This document shows positions 43,576 through 55,906 of a stretch of 64,000 bases of DNA, piece after piece. The position numbers and the translations under genes were made by a program. Where the stretch lies: contig VSDK01020522.1 in the NCBI GenBank assembly GCA_009767595.1, forward strand, positions 120,771-184,770, given 5' to 3'. The DNA is from Symbiodinium kawagutii (Eukaryota; Sar; Dinophyceae; Suessiales; Symbiodiniaceae). The number at the start of each line of letters is the position of its first letter. Position 1 is the first letter of the stretch. The notes under the pieces were generated by a model that had not been told where the DNA came from, searched no databases, and worked only from the letters and a program-made list of their open reading frames with translations.

Positions 43576-45687
43576 ATGAGTGATGCTGAAAGCGATCTCG
43601 GTGCCCTGAGTGAAGCTGAGGAAACCGAGGAAGCCGAGGAAGCCGAGGAAGCCGAGGGAGCGAAGAAACTGCGGCGCCGGTCCAGTGGACCGATCGACTT
43701 GAACTCGTGTCTGGGCCATCTGCTGGGCCGATTCCAAAGCTTGGACGTGGATCAGTCAGGTGCTATCAGCCATGAGGAGCTCGTCAAACATTGCCTCGAT
43801 GCTGCTCAGGAGGTAGCAACACATCCCTTGACGCCCTCTGAACAAGCACTCATTGTTGCCAGTGTTCAGCGGAATTTCGAAACAATGGACTTGGAAAATG
43901 ATGGTTTGGTAACTCAATTTGAATGGTTGCATGCCGCGCTCTTAGAGCTGCACCCACCTGGTGCCGTGAACGTGGAAATCATCACCAAACAGATCAAAGC
44001 GCAAAAGTTCCATCCCGATCTCGTGGAGCAATTGGTATGTCGGTGGTTGGAGGTGGATGAAAAAGCTGTTGGCTTAGTGACTCGAAAACTACTTCGTTTG
44101 ACTTATCAGAGCATTCCTCACGATCAACATGATCAACATGATTTGATAGCTGCGATGCAGAAGATGGGAACAGAAACTTTGACCTACGCAGAGTATGTTG
44201 CTCATGCGTTGGGCTTGAATTTCAGCAATGTGACTTTGTACTATTACGATCTGTCCAAGAGTTTTGCATCTGCTTTCTCAACCATCTTGCTGGACCAATA
44301 CGAAGAAGGTATTTGGCACACCAGCGTCGGCATCCTTGGCAAGGAGCTGTACTTCTACGGCTGCATCCTGTCATGTGAGCCCGGTGGCAGTAAATTTGGA
44401 CAACCCACCAAGAGCATTTCTTTGGGCTCCACTTTGCGCAGCCTTGATGAGGTCAATGAAGAGATTGCTCGAATCTATTTCGAGTATCAACCCCATTTGT
44501 ATGATGCCTTTGATCATAACTGTAACACTTTGAGCAATCACTTGGTGCACTTCTTGTTGGGCCGCCCCATGCCTGAAAGCGTCCGGTCCATGTCGGAGCG
44601 ATTGAAATCTTCAAGCTTCATAAAGAGCCTGCGGCCAGTCCTGAATCGAGTACTAGGGAGACCCAAGCAAGATGGTGACGACCGGATGGCGGAGCTTGAA
44701 GAATCCTGGCGAATGCATCGCATCAAGAGGCGCGAAGAGATGAAGCCAACTTCAAAACTCAATTTCAGTGAGCCTCAAGGATCGGATGGTTCAGATGATG
44801 ACCAGCCTTTATTTACAGATGAAAGTGCGGTGATGCGTGATACAACCATTTCCGATCTGGTGCTTTTTCGGGCGCCTGGTTCCCATGCTTCAGTTGTTGC
44901 TCGTGTGGCGGTGGAACATTCTGACGGTTCGGCTGACCTGGTGTGGTTTGATCATGCTGGCAAGAGGCAGCATGCAACTGCCAAATTGAGCGACTTGGAA
45001 CCCTACAGGCCTGTCCTTTCCAGTATTGCTAGCATTAGAGAAGATGAACCTCCATGTCTTCCCCATTGTTCCAGCACAGATACTTGCATTGGAGACGTCG
45101 AGGCTGCTGGCTACATGACTTGCCCTGCAGGACACGTTCTCCTGCGCAGTCAGCCCAGTTTCTGGACGGGCACAACCAGCTGCAAGTCCTGTCGACAGAA
45201 TATCCCACACCGCCAAGTGAGAATGACTTGTCATGTTTGTAAATACTCGGTTTGTGGCAGTTGTTTCTTGCAGAGTCGCAGTCCCAGTGTTGGGCAAAAC
45301 CCAGCAGCGCTTTCAGACGAGTCAAGTGCCTTGGTTATTCGCTGCACGGAGGGGCACCGCTTGGAGCGCTTTGGTGGTGGGTCACCGGATGCAGGTGCCT
45401 GCTGCAGTCGATGCAGTGGCCCGGAAATTGGCTCCACCGGTCCCTTCTTCCTTTCTTGCCGCCGTTGTTTTTTCCAGCTTTGCTACAGCTGTGCAAGAGC
45501 CTCCCTTTGTGCATTGATAGATGAATACATGATTCAACGCGTTTGCGATGACAATGGCATCGACAACGCAGATGAGGCCGTTCGAAGGTGTTTTGCTGAG
45601 CGTTCGGTGAAAAGGAGCACCTGTTTCCCTGCACTCGCGAACCAGGCCCTGAGAAAGATTCATTCAGAGTCAAGGTGCAAGATGTAA
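43576..45687 (+). CDS. Intronless EF-hand / PPPDE (DeSI-like) cysteine protease with Cys-rich C-terminus
   Basis: 703 residues from ATG 43576; this start is chosen because upstream codons look non-coding. Residues 14-28 are an acidic EEA repeat. EF-hand loops lie at 57-68 (DVDQSGAISHEE) and 105-116 (DLENDGLVTQFE), so calcium control is likely. Residues about 219-335 match the PPPDE/DeSI fold of deSUMOylating isopeptidases: the His in GIWHTSVGI (His 248) and the Cys in FDHNCNTLSNHLV (Cys 316) are the expected catalytic pair. After an acidic and basic linker, residues about 490-650 hold several CxxC pairs (CKSCRQ, CHVCKYSVCGSC, CSRCSG, CRRCFFQLCYSC), probably zinc-binding modules. The inferred function is Ca-regulated removal of SUMO or ubiquitin-like proteins. 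The gene has no intron although its neighbours are finely split. It lies inside the presumed intron between CA modules 2 and 3, on the same strand, and ends 281 bp before the next CA exon. Confidence 0.8.
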   Translation: MSDAESDLGALSEAEETEEAEEAEEAEGAKKLRRRSSGPIDLNSCLGHLLGRFQSLDVDQSGAISHEELVKHCLDAAQEVATHPLTPSEQALIVASVQRNFETMDLENDGLVTQFEWLHAALLELHPPGAVNVEIITKQIKAQKFHPDLVEQLVCRWLEVDEKAVGLVTRKLLRLTYQSIPHDQHDQHDLIAAMQKMGTETLTYAEYVAHALGLNFSNVTLYYYDLSKSFASAFSTILLDQYEEGIWHTSVGILGKELYFYGCILSCEPGGSKFGQPTKSISLGSTLRSLDEVNEEIARIYFEYQPHLYDAFDHNCNTLSNHLVHFLLGRPMPESVRSMSERLKSSSFIKSLRPVLNRVLGRPKQDGDDRMAELEESWRMHRIKRREEMKPTSKLNFSEPQGSDGSDDDQPLFTDESAVMRDTTISDLVLFRAPGSHASVVARVAVEHSDGSADLVWFDHAGKRQHATAKLSDLEPYRPVLSSIASIREDEPPCLPHCSSTDTCIGDVEAAGYMTCPAGHVLLRSQPSFWTGTTSCKSCRQNIPHRQVRMTCHVCKYSVCGSCFLQSRSPSVGQNPAALSDESSALVIRCTEGHRLERFGGGSPDAGACCSRCSGPEIGSTGPFFLSCRRCFFQLCYSCARASLCALIDEYMIQRVCDDNGIDNADEAVRRCFAERSVKRSTCFPALANQALRKIHSESRCKM

Positions 45688-45737
45688 GAGTCAGAGTATG
45701 TCCGAGTTGCAAAGTATGTAGACCTTTGCTCTCTCTC

Positions 45738-45756
45738 TCTCTCTCTCGCGCGCATA
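45738..45756. repeat. CT dinucleotide run
   Basis: A short CTCTCT tract just after the DeSI-like gene. Confidence 0.8.
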
Positions 45757-45968
45757 TACGGATTTTATTCAAATGCCTCCACATCAGCAAGATTTCAACA
45801 GATTTCTACTCAGATTATGTTCTCGATGGTTGCAAATCCTACGGCCAGAGTTTGGCGGCCATATCGGGCTAAATCTTCATATTTTGTGGATTCAAGAATT
45901 GCCATCAGACATCGTCGGAGGACTAGTTGTGGCTTCTCCTTGTCCTCACATCTTCAGACACCTGACAG

Positions 45969-48900
45969 GATCCTCCGTTGCCTGGTCCAGAAGCATTGAA
46001 ACTGCTGAAGGAAGGCGCGAGATTGAAGTCAGGCTGTCGTTTGAAGACATTTGAACACGTTTCAACATACTTGATTACTTGATTTATTTCTTTGCTGCCT
46101 GGAGAGCTTGGTTAGAGCAAATTACTACAATCCATTGTACTTGCGAACGCGAACCAACCATGAATCAACCAGTGCCGATCCACATCCAGAGAATGCTCAG
46201 CTGCTTGGAGACTCTTCACCTTTCGGGTCTCTCTCTGGTGCAGGGAACCTTCGCTTCGCAAAAGGTGCACCGGAAGCCGGCAAGGTCGATGCGGTGATGA
46301 GCTTCGGCATGGAACGGGTGTTCTCCCCCACAGATTCATACAGATGGCTGCATATGGCTGCATATCTGAAGGGGGATTTCACATACTGCATGGTTGAGAA
46401 GACATGATAATCTGCTGTGGAAAGAGCACACTTTTTCATACTTTTTCATAAATTTGGTCTGCCTGCAGTAGGGCCTAAGATGCGGTTGCATGTTGGCGAG
46501 GAGACAGCTCAGACATGCGCCGACTCTAACAACTTACGAAGGTGTTACGCGATTGTGGTGTCTTTGCTCATCCTTGTAATTTGCAATGACATTCTTCTTA
46601 TGAGCGGCTTTTTGTTTATGATATGCACCACATTTAATTACTGGGGAAGGAGGAGCCTCATGTCCAAAGCGCAACATTCTATCAAAGAGCTGGACAATCA
46701 AGCGGTAGAAATGGTTCATGGCTTTTCCTGTTGCAGATTTTGGACCTTGCAAATGGTCACTGGGTGGTTTGGCTCGTTGATGTGGGTTCTCCAGAGAAGA
46801 GAATTCAAATAGATAGCAGATGATAGCTGTTTTCCAAGAGTTCAATCATAGCATGGATTGCTATATATATATATGATTCCAAACTTGAAGGCAAGAAGTG
46901 TCAAAGCTGTTTGTTTGTTGTCCAGAAGTCAAGTGTGATTGCTGGAACTTTAGTATTTGCTTCTGGGGGCGCCATTACTTGCCTGCAATTTGTGAGAAAG
47001 CAGTCGTGAGCATGACAGCAGGAGTGATTTCTATACAGAGAAACAGGTGTTGTAAAAGAAACATTCAGGTTGAGGAAGAGAATCACAGAGAATTGTAGAG
47101 AATCACATAGGATCAGAAAGAATCTATTCAAACATGTATCATCAAGCATCAGCCGACACCAAAAATAATCAAAAAGTCATCGGCAGAGAATCAGCTCCTC
47201 CTTTCACCCAGGCGCAAGGCTTTGGCCACTGTGGGTCAGCAACCTCACTCTGCGGTCCCTTGGTATGGAAAGTCTCTCTTTCGAGCGTTGGAAGAAGCAA
47301 CACATTTGGGATCTAGTACAAAGCATAATGCTAATATATGCTAATATACACACTTACTGAGTAGCATTTGTTGCTTATTTCATTTAACTTGCTTTAGTGT
47401 TTTCTTCAACTCTATGGCAAGCGCTTGGAAGCGATCTCAGCCCTTTGGATGCTCGAGCACTAGGTCTTGGGGTGCGCAGATTCCCGAGTACCTCTGGAAT
47501 TGGTCTTTGACACTTTGCCGGGAGAGCCATGGTCGCAGGTCATCAGTCACCAGGGGCTTCCACTGGGCGTTTGGATGGTTTCCCGCATGTTTCCTGCATG
47601 TTTCCTGCTGTCCTGTTTGGCAATCTCTTCAGAGTTGGGTTGCTTTTTGGACCCAGTCAGTCACAGGCTATCCCAGGCTATCATTTATCCATATTTCTCC
47701 TTGGTATTTGCTCAACATTTCTGCAACCACTTTTGTGAGGCAGCGGAATTCATGTGAGCACCCGACAAAATTATCGTTAATTATTTCTTATTTGTTCAAT
47801 CATTTGTTGAGAGAAGTAGTGAAACTCCCCAAAAGCGAGTAGGTCCGACTGAAAAGCGAGTCCATTTTGCTCGAACACAGAACCCGCAAAAGCGAGTAGG
47901 TCCGACTGAAAAGCGACTCCTCCCCAAATGATGGTCACCCAAACAAGCAATTTTGTCCGCTGCTCATGTGATGTTGGCACTCTGAGGACTTATTTGTGCT
48001 CAGAAACGCTGGCAACACTTGCAGCTTGCCGTTTGTGAAAGGATACACCAGGTGGAATCCTTCGTGAAGTTTCATGGATTTTCTGGTCTTTGTCCTCTCT
48101 CCCTGTCTCTGTGCACCGTGACTTTGATACTTTATGTCTTCTGCAAGTTGTTCGGCTTTGCCAGCTGTGTGAATCATATAATTGGACACGATAGACACAA
48201 TCAATCAATCAAACAAAAGATATCAAAGGGCCGCTTTCCGTTGAAACAAAATGAAACAAAGACGCCAAGCAGCTCGCTTTGACACTGACAAGGTGTACAT
48301 TCGGAAGGCAGTGTTCTTGGTTCTCTGGAGTGCGGACCCCAGATGTTGCCAATACTTCGAAGGGGCTGGATTTGCGACAAGCAGTGAAGTGGAATCAAAT
48401 GTAATAAAACCATTCTATTTTGTAAATACCCTTCTGAGATCTCTAAAGTTCAAAGTTGAGCTGCAGCTTGCTTCTGGAGTGGTTTGACAGATATTCTAAT
48501 TGAATGAAATGCAAAGATCCTGAATGTCCTCGATGAACAAGGCTGAAACTGACTCACACATCATGCAAGAACGGTCAGCGGAGAACATCGCCAAATAATG
48601 TCAAGTATCCCAGGAGGGATTCAGCGCCCATTGTCAATAAGATGTGTTTCCAATTTTTTGCTATGCTGAAAGCCTTGCTGTGAAGCGCCATGAGGTTCTG
48701 CGTTGGTGCCCTGAATACCAAACTGATTCTCATCCTGGGTCACACGAACTGCGGCGCCATCAAGGGTGCCACTAGTCAATACCTCACCAACAAGGGCAAA
48801 ACCGCAGTGTCCGACCCTTGACTGCAATTGATTTGTGGTGTATGTGGGGTGCTCGTACCAGGGACCTGCGTTTGGTGTCTTGGGCAGTTTCTTATTTCAC

Positions 48901-51900
48901 TTCACCCTAGCAGGACCATTGCTGCATTTGGCTTGTGGCTTGTTTGTATTGTTTTGTGCTTCTATTCGGGCAGTTCGTTGCAAAATATTACTTCAATCCA
49001 TAGTGTGTAACATTGTGAAACATGCTATGGCTGTGATGATAAATGATATTGATGACTCTGTGATATGATCATGTTTATGCCTACGGGTGTAAAACCGAAC
49101 GTGTGACTTCATCGATTTTACATGTGGCATTTTTGGCCATTGCTGACCATATTGATGCTGGGTCAAGGATGGGTTGGGGTAGGGTGGGTGGGGCATGTTA
49201 ACGTTCGCTTGCATTTGCTGACCATGTTGATGCGACGTCAAGGATGGGTTGGGGTGGGCTGGGTGGGGCATGTTAACATTCGCTTGCGCTTGCTCATCAC
49301 ATTGATGCTACGTCAAGGATGGGTTGGGGTGGGGTGGGTGGGGCATGTTAACGTCCGCTTGAATTGGCTCATCGCGTTGATGCTACGTCAGTGGGTGGGT
49401 TGGGCATGTTAACGTTCGCTTGAACTTGCCCATCAGGTTGATGCTACGTCAAATTTGAAGATCTGAGCGTTGATTGAACTATACATCCTCCTGCAGTGCC
49501 GATGCGCTCTTGCTAGCCTCCTGGAGGTGGCACTGGGAAAACGCCGCTTGTGCCAACTTGTGCAAGAAAACAGCGCAAGTGTACTTGAAGAACACCTGGT
49601 GAAAGTCGAATGCGCGCTAAGAGAAAACCGGCGACCGAAATTCCGGTTGCGCTTGGGTTTCGATCAAGACGACAATTTAAAAACACCAAGAACGGGACCC
49701 CCAAAATCAGCTTTCACAGATCCAAAAACTTTGGAAGGGGTGTCGCTTTTGCATGATGATTTGCACAACTACACGCGCGATTTCACACCTGGCGGGATGA
49801 TATTCGTACTGGCGCTGAGGTTAAGTCACGGGAAAGTCGCATCAGTCGGCAGAAGTCGCATCAGTCCTGCGTGCGCGCAGTGTTTCGTAATGGTTGGTAA
49901 TGGTTTTCCAGGGTTTCTGATTTATTTGAGAATTTTGAATCTAAGATATCATTACAAAATCATGTGTGCGCGCAGCGTTTCTCACAGATTCAGTAATATG
50001 ATTCACTATTGGTTCACATGCGCTCTGAACAAGCCTCGACGCCAGTCTGGTGCTGTTTGATGTTAATCGGCTGCTGTTGATTAGTTTTGTGCTGCTGCTT
50101 GTGCCTCCTCGATGCTGTTGCTCCTTGCTGCTGGTTTTCCTTGCTGTTGGTTTTCCTTGCTGCTGGTTTTCCTTGCTGCTGGTTTGCCTTGCTGCTGGTT
50201 TTCCTTGCTGCTGGTTTTCCTTGCTGCTGGTTTTCCTTGCTGCTGTTCTTCCTTGCAGCTGATCTTCCTTGTTGCTGCTCTTCTTCCTTGCTGCTGCTGT
50301 TCATTGCGGCAGCTGCTGCTGTCCTTTCGTGTGAAAATCCCTGAGGATTGGGGGTTGCTGCTTCATGTGAAAATTTCTTTTTGGAAATGGTCTTGGTCGC
50401 CTGGTTTGGTTGACCGGGCCGTCGCGCGGTCACGCATGGAGCAGACTTGTGCAATATTGTTGCCAAGTCTGTGAGCCCAGGCAACTACTCAGGCACGCTG
50501 TGCCACGGGGATTTGCTAATGTTATCTTAAGTTGTGAATGACGTTGTCTCACTGGGATTTGGTAATCTTGGGGTTGTTTGGTTGCGTGCGTGACGGCCGA
50601 CGTGCCATCATTGTGATTTGCGTTTGAACTCTTGCGGATCATTACGTTAAATCATGCGTCTTTTGCTGCTGTGCGCACACTTTTGCGCATTTTTTCGTTG
50701 AACCTTTGAACGTAAAGGTGTCTGCTGAGACAGGCTGTGCCATTGAGATTTGCTCATGTTACCTTTGCAAAAGCAAGTTGTGAATGACGCTGACCCAATG
50801 GGATTTGGTAATCTTGGGGTTGCTTGATTGTGCGCCTGACAGCTGATGTGCCATTGTGATTTGCGTTTGAACTCATGCGGATCATTGCGTTGAAACATGC
50901 GTCCCTTGCTGCTGTGCGCGCACTTTCGCCCGTTTCTTGTCAAATATTTGAACACTAAAGCGTGTGCTGAGACACGCTGTGCCATTGGGATTTGCTCAGG
51001 GTGACGGGACTCCTTTCCGGGTGATGGGATTGTTTCCCAAACGGGCGTGCCATGCGGGTGATGGGGCTTCTTTCCAGGTGATGGGACTTAACCCCACCGC
51101 TAATAAATATTTATACTTTTTTGTCTTTATTTCCGAAATCCTTTCAATCACTTAGTCTTAATTTGATTCATATACTTAATCTTTCTTTGCGTGTTTCAAA
51201 TTCCTCAACTTCAACACTTCTCCACCGGTATCCGCTTGTCGTGTCATCCCAGGAACCAACGAACGCGCTGGGTGCGCTGCTCACGGGCCTCTCTGATGTC
51301 GCCCAGAAGGCGCCCAGACCAGCCGTGACCCCACGAAGTCAGGTGGCAGATCTGTTTGAATTCAAAGATCAGATATGTAATGTTGTTTCAACAAAACTAA
51401 AAGCCGCCCCCCCTCCCAAGTGTTTTTTTTTGGGGGGGTTCTGCTCCGCAATTGTATGTCGAAAATCCCAATTCTCCCCCGAGGCTTCTGATAAAGTTTT
51501 GACAAACCATCTCTTTTCTAATAGGCACTGATGAGATTTTCATTGGATCCTGATTGAGAGCCTCTGTTTTCAGATCGCTCAAATTTTTGAGTTTGTGCAG
51601 TTTTGCTTTGTTTATGTTTTTGAAAAACATTCAATCATGATAAAAAACAATTTAGCTACAGTTAAAAGACAATTAAGAAGATTAAGAAAATCAAGGTGAG
51701 CCAGAAAAGGTTGTTTTTTATTGCAAGTGTTATTTTCATTTTATAATTGCGCATGGAAAGACCTTCAACTGTTGTGGGTTGCGCAGATGACCTTGTTGTG
51801 GGGTGCAGATGACCGTGTTCTGAGGGGCGCAGATGACGCGTTAACAATCTAAAATAGCCCTTTTGCAATTTAGTAACGGGACATCTGATATTTGCAGTTA

Positions 51901-53604
51901 TTGCAACTGCCGCGCCATTATTGCAGATGCTGTGGAACAAATGGAAAGACTGTAATTTGAAATCAGTATGGGCTAATTTAGATTTAGTAGGGGCTGATAG
52001 AATCAGATTCTGAGAAATAATGTTGCTATTGCACGCGTCTTGTTACTGTGCAGGTAGCATTAAGAAAGATGGATTAAGTTAAGTTCGATTATGTGTATAT
52101 AAATAAATAAATAAATGAATAAATAAATAACTAAATAAATAAATATAAATATAAGTATAAATATAAATATAAATATAAATATAAATATATATATATATAC
52201 ATACATATTTATAGATAAATTCATCACAATCACAGATGATCGCAGATATGATGTATATATGCATATACATAAGTTATTCCCTAGTGCTATCAATTGCTAT
52301 GCTATCAATCACTTAGGTACATTTATCAGCTACTGTACGTATAATGTGCTCAACAATTTTGATGGATTTGTGCGTTGAAGGATTCAAATTTTCTTTTGAT
52401 AACGAATGTTTCTCTGTTTGGTAACTATGATGTTCTTTGGACCCAACCTGAATATGAGTACCCAGAATGCGTCGCATGATCTTTTTGACAAGTGGGTCAT
52501 GCACGGGCTGCCGAATTTCCTGGCAAAGTTACCAACCCAGAATCGCTTCCAGTTTCGCACACCCCAAACTCAAAAAAATCCATGGATGGAATCAAACTGA
52601 ACCTGTCAGATGACTGTGCTTACACCAGTCGAGCTGGTTTTGGATAACCAGTGTCAACTTATGCAGTCAATTTGCCCTTGCTCAGCTTCAAATCAAGAAC
52701 CCTCTGTAGTCAGCTGCCATTGTTGGGTCGTGCGGGGCCGTCAGGCGGAGAAGGAGTTGGGCACTAAGGGCACCACGCCCAGCGAAAAGGAGATCTCTGA
52801 TGCAGCGGATGCTCGGTTTCAATGTCTCCAGCTGCAGCTGTGGGTTGTCATTGGAAGCGAAGCTGAATTCACTGCTGAGCCTACTTCCACAATTCCATGG
52901 ACTTGGATCGACTAAGATGGACTTGGGATCATGGGATTTTGGTCATTCCGGTTTAGCAATTTCTGTGACCGGGAGGTGCAATACGGGTTCTGTGTGGCAA
53001 GTCTTTCCTGTGCCTGGCAGAGCCTCACTGTGTCAACGAGGTTCTTCAAGGACAGAGCTGAACAGCTGAGGTCAAAGTCAACGTCTTCAAAAGCATGGAT
53101 TTCCTGATCGACAATAGCCCTGTGGTCGGGGGAAAGGTGGGGGCGGCGAGGTTTTCAGGATTCTGATTTATTCTACAGGGAGATATCCACAACATTGAAT
53201 ATCATTAAATTGAATTGTGCGTTTTCAGTTCATGCAGGCTTGACACATCTCGAAACATTTGACACTCCTCTGGCTTCCTAAATCTTTACTTTGGGCTACG
53301 GCTACCTTCCAAGCAGTGCTTGAAACGAGCAGGCGGTCGACACCCACCCACCCACACAAAACATATTTTGGGAAATTGCTTTCCACAGGTCCGCTCTGGA
53401 GAAGTGATGCTTCAAGGTGGCATTTACGTCACCAAGCTGATTATATTTTTTCGTGTGATTTCCTGTGTGAATATGTGTGAATTCCAGATGCTGAAATTGA
53501 ATTTCTCATTGCTTCCATTCTCTTCCAGGTTCACACCCAGCCATTTCCTTCTGCAAATTTCAATCAAGTCGAAATCCAGCGGTGCTCAATGGTTTGTCGA
53601 CTCG
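45969..53604 (+). CDS. Beta-carbonic anhydrase module 3 (multi-exon)
   Basis: Exons: 45969-46014 (DPPLPGPEALKLLKEG), 46244-46293 (GNLRFAKGAPEAGKVDA), 47464-47523 (VLGCADSRVPLELVFDTLPG), 47987-48023 ([12 protein letters not shown]), 48695-48806 (FCVGALNTKLILILGHTNCG, then AIKGATSQYLTNKGKTA), 51253-51309 (EPTNALGALLTGLSDVAQK), 52745-52804 (AEKELGTKGTTPSEKEISDA), 53071-53116 (VKVNVFKSMDFLIDN), 53389-53427 (VRSGEVMLQGGIY) and 53569-53604 (SKSSGAQWFVDS). Both active-site motifs (CADSR, GHTNC) are kept. The phases I can test agree, including the GA donor at 47524 and GC donors at 46015, 48024, 51310, 52805 and 53117. Not found: the APHT-type exon before 47464, the HAEG/GSLE exon between 48.0 and 48.7 kb, and a small exon before 53389. 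This is the most divergent module (VNVFKSMDFLIDN, GAQWFVDS). Confidence 0.72.
47831..47920. repeat. Direct repeat of about 33 bp
   Basis: The sequence AAAAGCGAGTAGGTCCGACT followed by GAAAAGCGA occurs twice, about 60 bp apart, within an intron of CA module 3. Confidence 0.75.
49141..49451. repeat. 75-bp tandem satellite, about four copies
   Basis: Units start at 49141, 49216, 49291 and 49366; a shortened unit ends near 49451. Each holds CAAGGATGGGTTGGGGTGGG and GGGGCATGTTAACGT. The G-rich part could form unusual structures. Confidence 0.9.
50125..50310. repeat. 18-bp minisatellite CTTGCTGCTGGTTTTC
   Basis: About eight to ten units. Cys-Leu-rich and Gln-Lys-rich ORFs on either strand are translations of the repeat. 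Confidence 0.9.
50497..51005. repeat. Tandem duplication of an approximately 240-bp unit
   Basis: Copies begin GCTGTGCCA at about 50497, 50734 and 50976; the third is only a stub. Shared blocks include GGGATTTGGTAATCTTGGGG and TTGCGTTTGAACTC. Divergence suggests an old duplication. Confidence 0.8.
52098..52200. repeat. AATA/ATAA and TA microsatellite
   Basis: Tandem AATA units pass into ATATAA and TA, inside an intron of CA module 3. Confidence 0.9.
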
Positions 53605-55906
53605 GTAGGTGATATGTTCGGATTTTCCACGTGTAGGAAAGACATGAATGTCAAGGACTGTTGTGGTATTTTCGATGTGACACGTCACCAAAAAGCAGCT
53701 ATAGCAGACCTAACTCGGCTTTTTTTGGCGCAATGGAGCTGACAGAATGTTTCTCATATGTCTGTGGGACAGATTTATTAGCCGCTCAAGTCCCAACGTT
53801 GAGAAATTCGCCCTCAAACATTGTGACTTCCTTATTTGCGCTGCCCGAACGTTTGCTAAAAAGTCCTATGACTCATGCTTTTCGGGTATGTTTTGGCTGA
53901 TAATCTTCGCACCAGCTGCAATTTGTTTGCATATGGATATGCACAGATGCAACGCTTGCTGATTCACTGTTCTAGTTGAGGATTTGGACACTGGACGTGT
54001 ACAGTGGCTGGGAGAGAGCCCCTATTTGAAGAGGCAGGGCATGACCTGAATGCATCAGGTTCAGTGCGCTAGGTCAAGATTGGCAGTTGTTGAAAGCCTT
54101 GACAGTGATTGGGAGGAGAGCCTAGCTGAGGATTCGTGTTTTGAAACCTCAAAAAAAGACAAAAAGATCAAGTCCTTCGGGATGTAAAAGACCGCCGTTT
54201 CGCCGTGTGCCAAGGCTGAAAGGCATTTAGGAGCATTCCAGGCCGGGGGCCCAGGGGGCTGGGGTTGCGACTTAAAAAGGGCGGCAGTTTGATGAGCAAT
54301 GTTTTCGTATCATCACCCCCGCAAGCCAAATCTGCAGAATGCAACAGTTTGGGCAGTCAATGTTTATTTTCAACATGACATACAACCTTATGATACCATA
54401 TTATTCTTAGTTGTCCCCAGCTATTTATTTGGTTTTGCATTTGCGGTCTGCAGGCTCCAAGCCAAATACAAGAGTCGATGCTGAAACGCGCTGAGGACAT
54501 GGCCGCTCCAGTGCAGTTCGAATGTGTTTGTGCAAATGGCTCTAATGCCATAACGCTATAAGTGTCAAGCTGGCAATGCCAATTGCCACTTGCCCTGGCG
54601 TTAATTTTTCTGCCTCTGCAGATGTTCTTGGATCGCACTCCCAGCTGCCAAATCAATTTAAAGGAGGTGCAGCTCAAAGTGAGAGCCAACGGATCCCAAA
54701 GGTATATAATTAAAATTGATCGAACATATTGAAACAACGGTCCCATAGTTTCGAAGTGTCTTGAAGGATTTCGAAGGTATGTTGACGTGGAGTCCATTCC
54801 TGGGGCGGCACATGGGGGTCCCCTGGAAGAGATATCTCGCTTTTCTCTGCTGTATCCATTCTCTGCAGATCAAAGCGCGTAAAGCAGATCTGTAAATTTC
54901 CGTGATGTGAAATTGAGGTACGAGCCTGCGTGCCAAGTGATACGGCTATTCAGTCAGACGCAGCATGCCTCAATGGGAGGAGCATATCCCTTTCCTTTCC
55001 AAATGGTTTACCAATTTCCAATTTCTTCAGCAGTTTAAGATGTTTAAGTGTAGGTCTTCAGCTCAACAGGCTGCAGCTCTCTGGCAGCAGGTGCAGTGCA
55101 ATTTTTTTCGCGCCACAAATGGCGCAGATGCACATGTGGAAGTGAAGTTTAGACCCATGCACCCTCATGAACCCTTGAAGAGATTTCAAAAGCACCTAGT
55201 GAAGCGGCTTCAGTGAGAGCTGTTGCAGCAACCCCTGTAGTGATCAGGTTGTGAGATAGGGACCCGGTGCCACCCATAGCATTTTCTATGACAATGTGGC
55301 ACTCCCTTAGCTCCTGGCTCAAGCTCAGCCACTTCTCCCAGCTGCCCCTGTCCTGCCACTGGCGTTAAGGACGCAGAGGGGGAAGCCACAACCTGATTTG
55401 GCGTAGCATTTCTTTGTGATGGGAAACGCAAATGACACACCTCAGCTGCACTCTGCCGACAGGAAGCCGCAATGTCTGGAACCCAACAGGCCAGGAGAGG
55501 GGAATTGGGCTACTCCGAGTGATGTCTCTGCTGTTTTGCATCAAGGGTCTCCAAGTCAACGCATCGTCGGGAGATTCGAGCTGTTCTTTTCCTCAACACT
55601 TTTTTTGAATCAAGATGTTGGCATTGGATATGAACGGATCACCGGAACTCTGAATGTCAGGCTTCTACTAGTTCCAGCGACCCAAATCATACCCCTGAAA
55701 TACGGACAATTGTCCTCTTGGACTCTTGGAGTCAGAAAAAATAGAACATCTACGGATTGCTGCCAACTCACAAAAATTGCACGAAAAGTCAGTCCAATGC
55801 AATGCAACTTCAAAGAGGGTAGCGTGGTGCACCCATCAGCATTACTGTTTTGTTGGTTGAGCCACTCCTGGGCTGAGCTGCAAGCTGGGTTCAGGCAACT
55901 CAAAAG
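53605..55906. other. Intron between CA modules 3 and 4
   Basis: No recognised gene. A G-rich stretch (GGCCGGGGGCCCAGGGGGCT) lies near 54240. An open segment at about 54965-55216 (AQQAAALWQQVQ...) is unrecognised. Confidence 0.4.

Larger units (their letters stand above)
48807..51252. other. Repeat-rich intron of CA module 3
   Basis: This intron lies between the GATSQYLTNKGKTA exon and the EPTNALGALL exon. It contains a 75-bp satellite, an 18-bp CTG-rich minisatellite and a duplicated unit of about 240 bp, listed separately. The 196-codon ORF at 49470-50060 is unrecognised and starts beside the satellite. Confidence 0.5.

Noticed and set aside
46108-46407. A separate 99-codon gene at this place
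   Set aside because: Only the stretch GNLRFAKGAPEAGKVDA matches a known family, as an exon of CA module 3. The rest is intron.
50014-50484. Gln/Lys-rich minus ORF and Cys/Leu-rich plus ORFs
   Set aside because: They are repeat translations of the 18-bp CTG-rich minisatellite.
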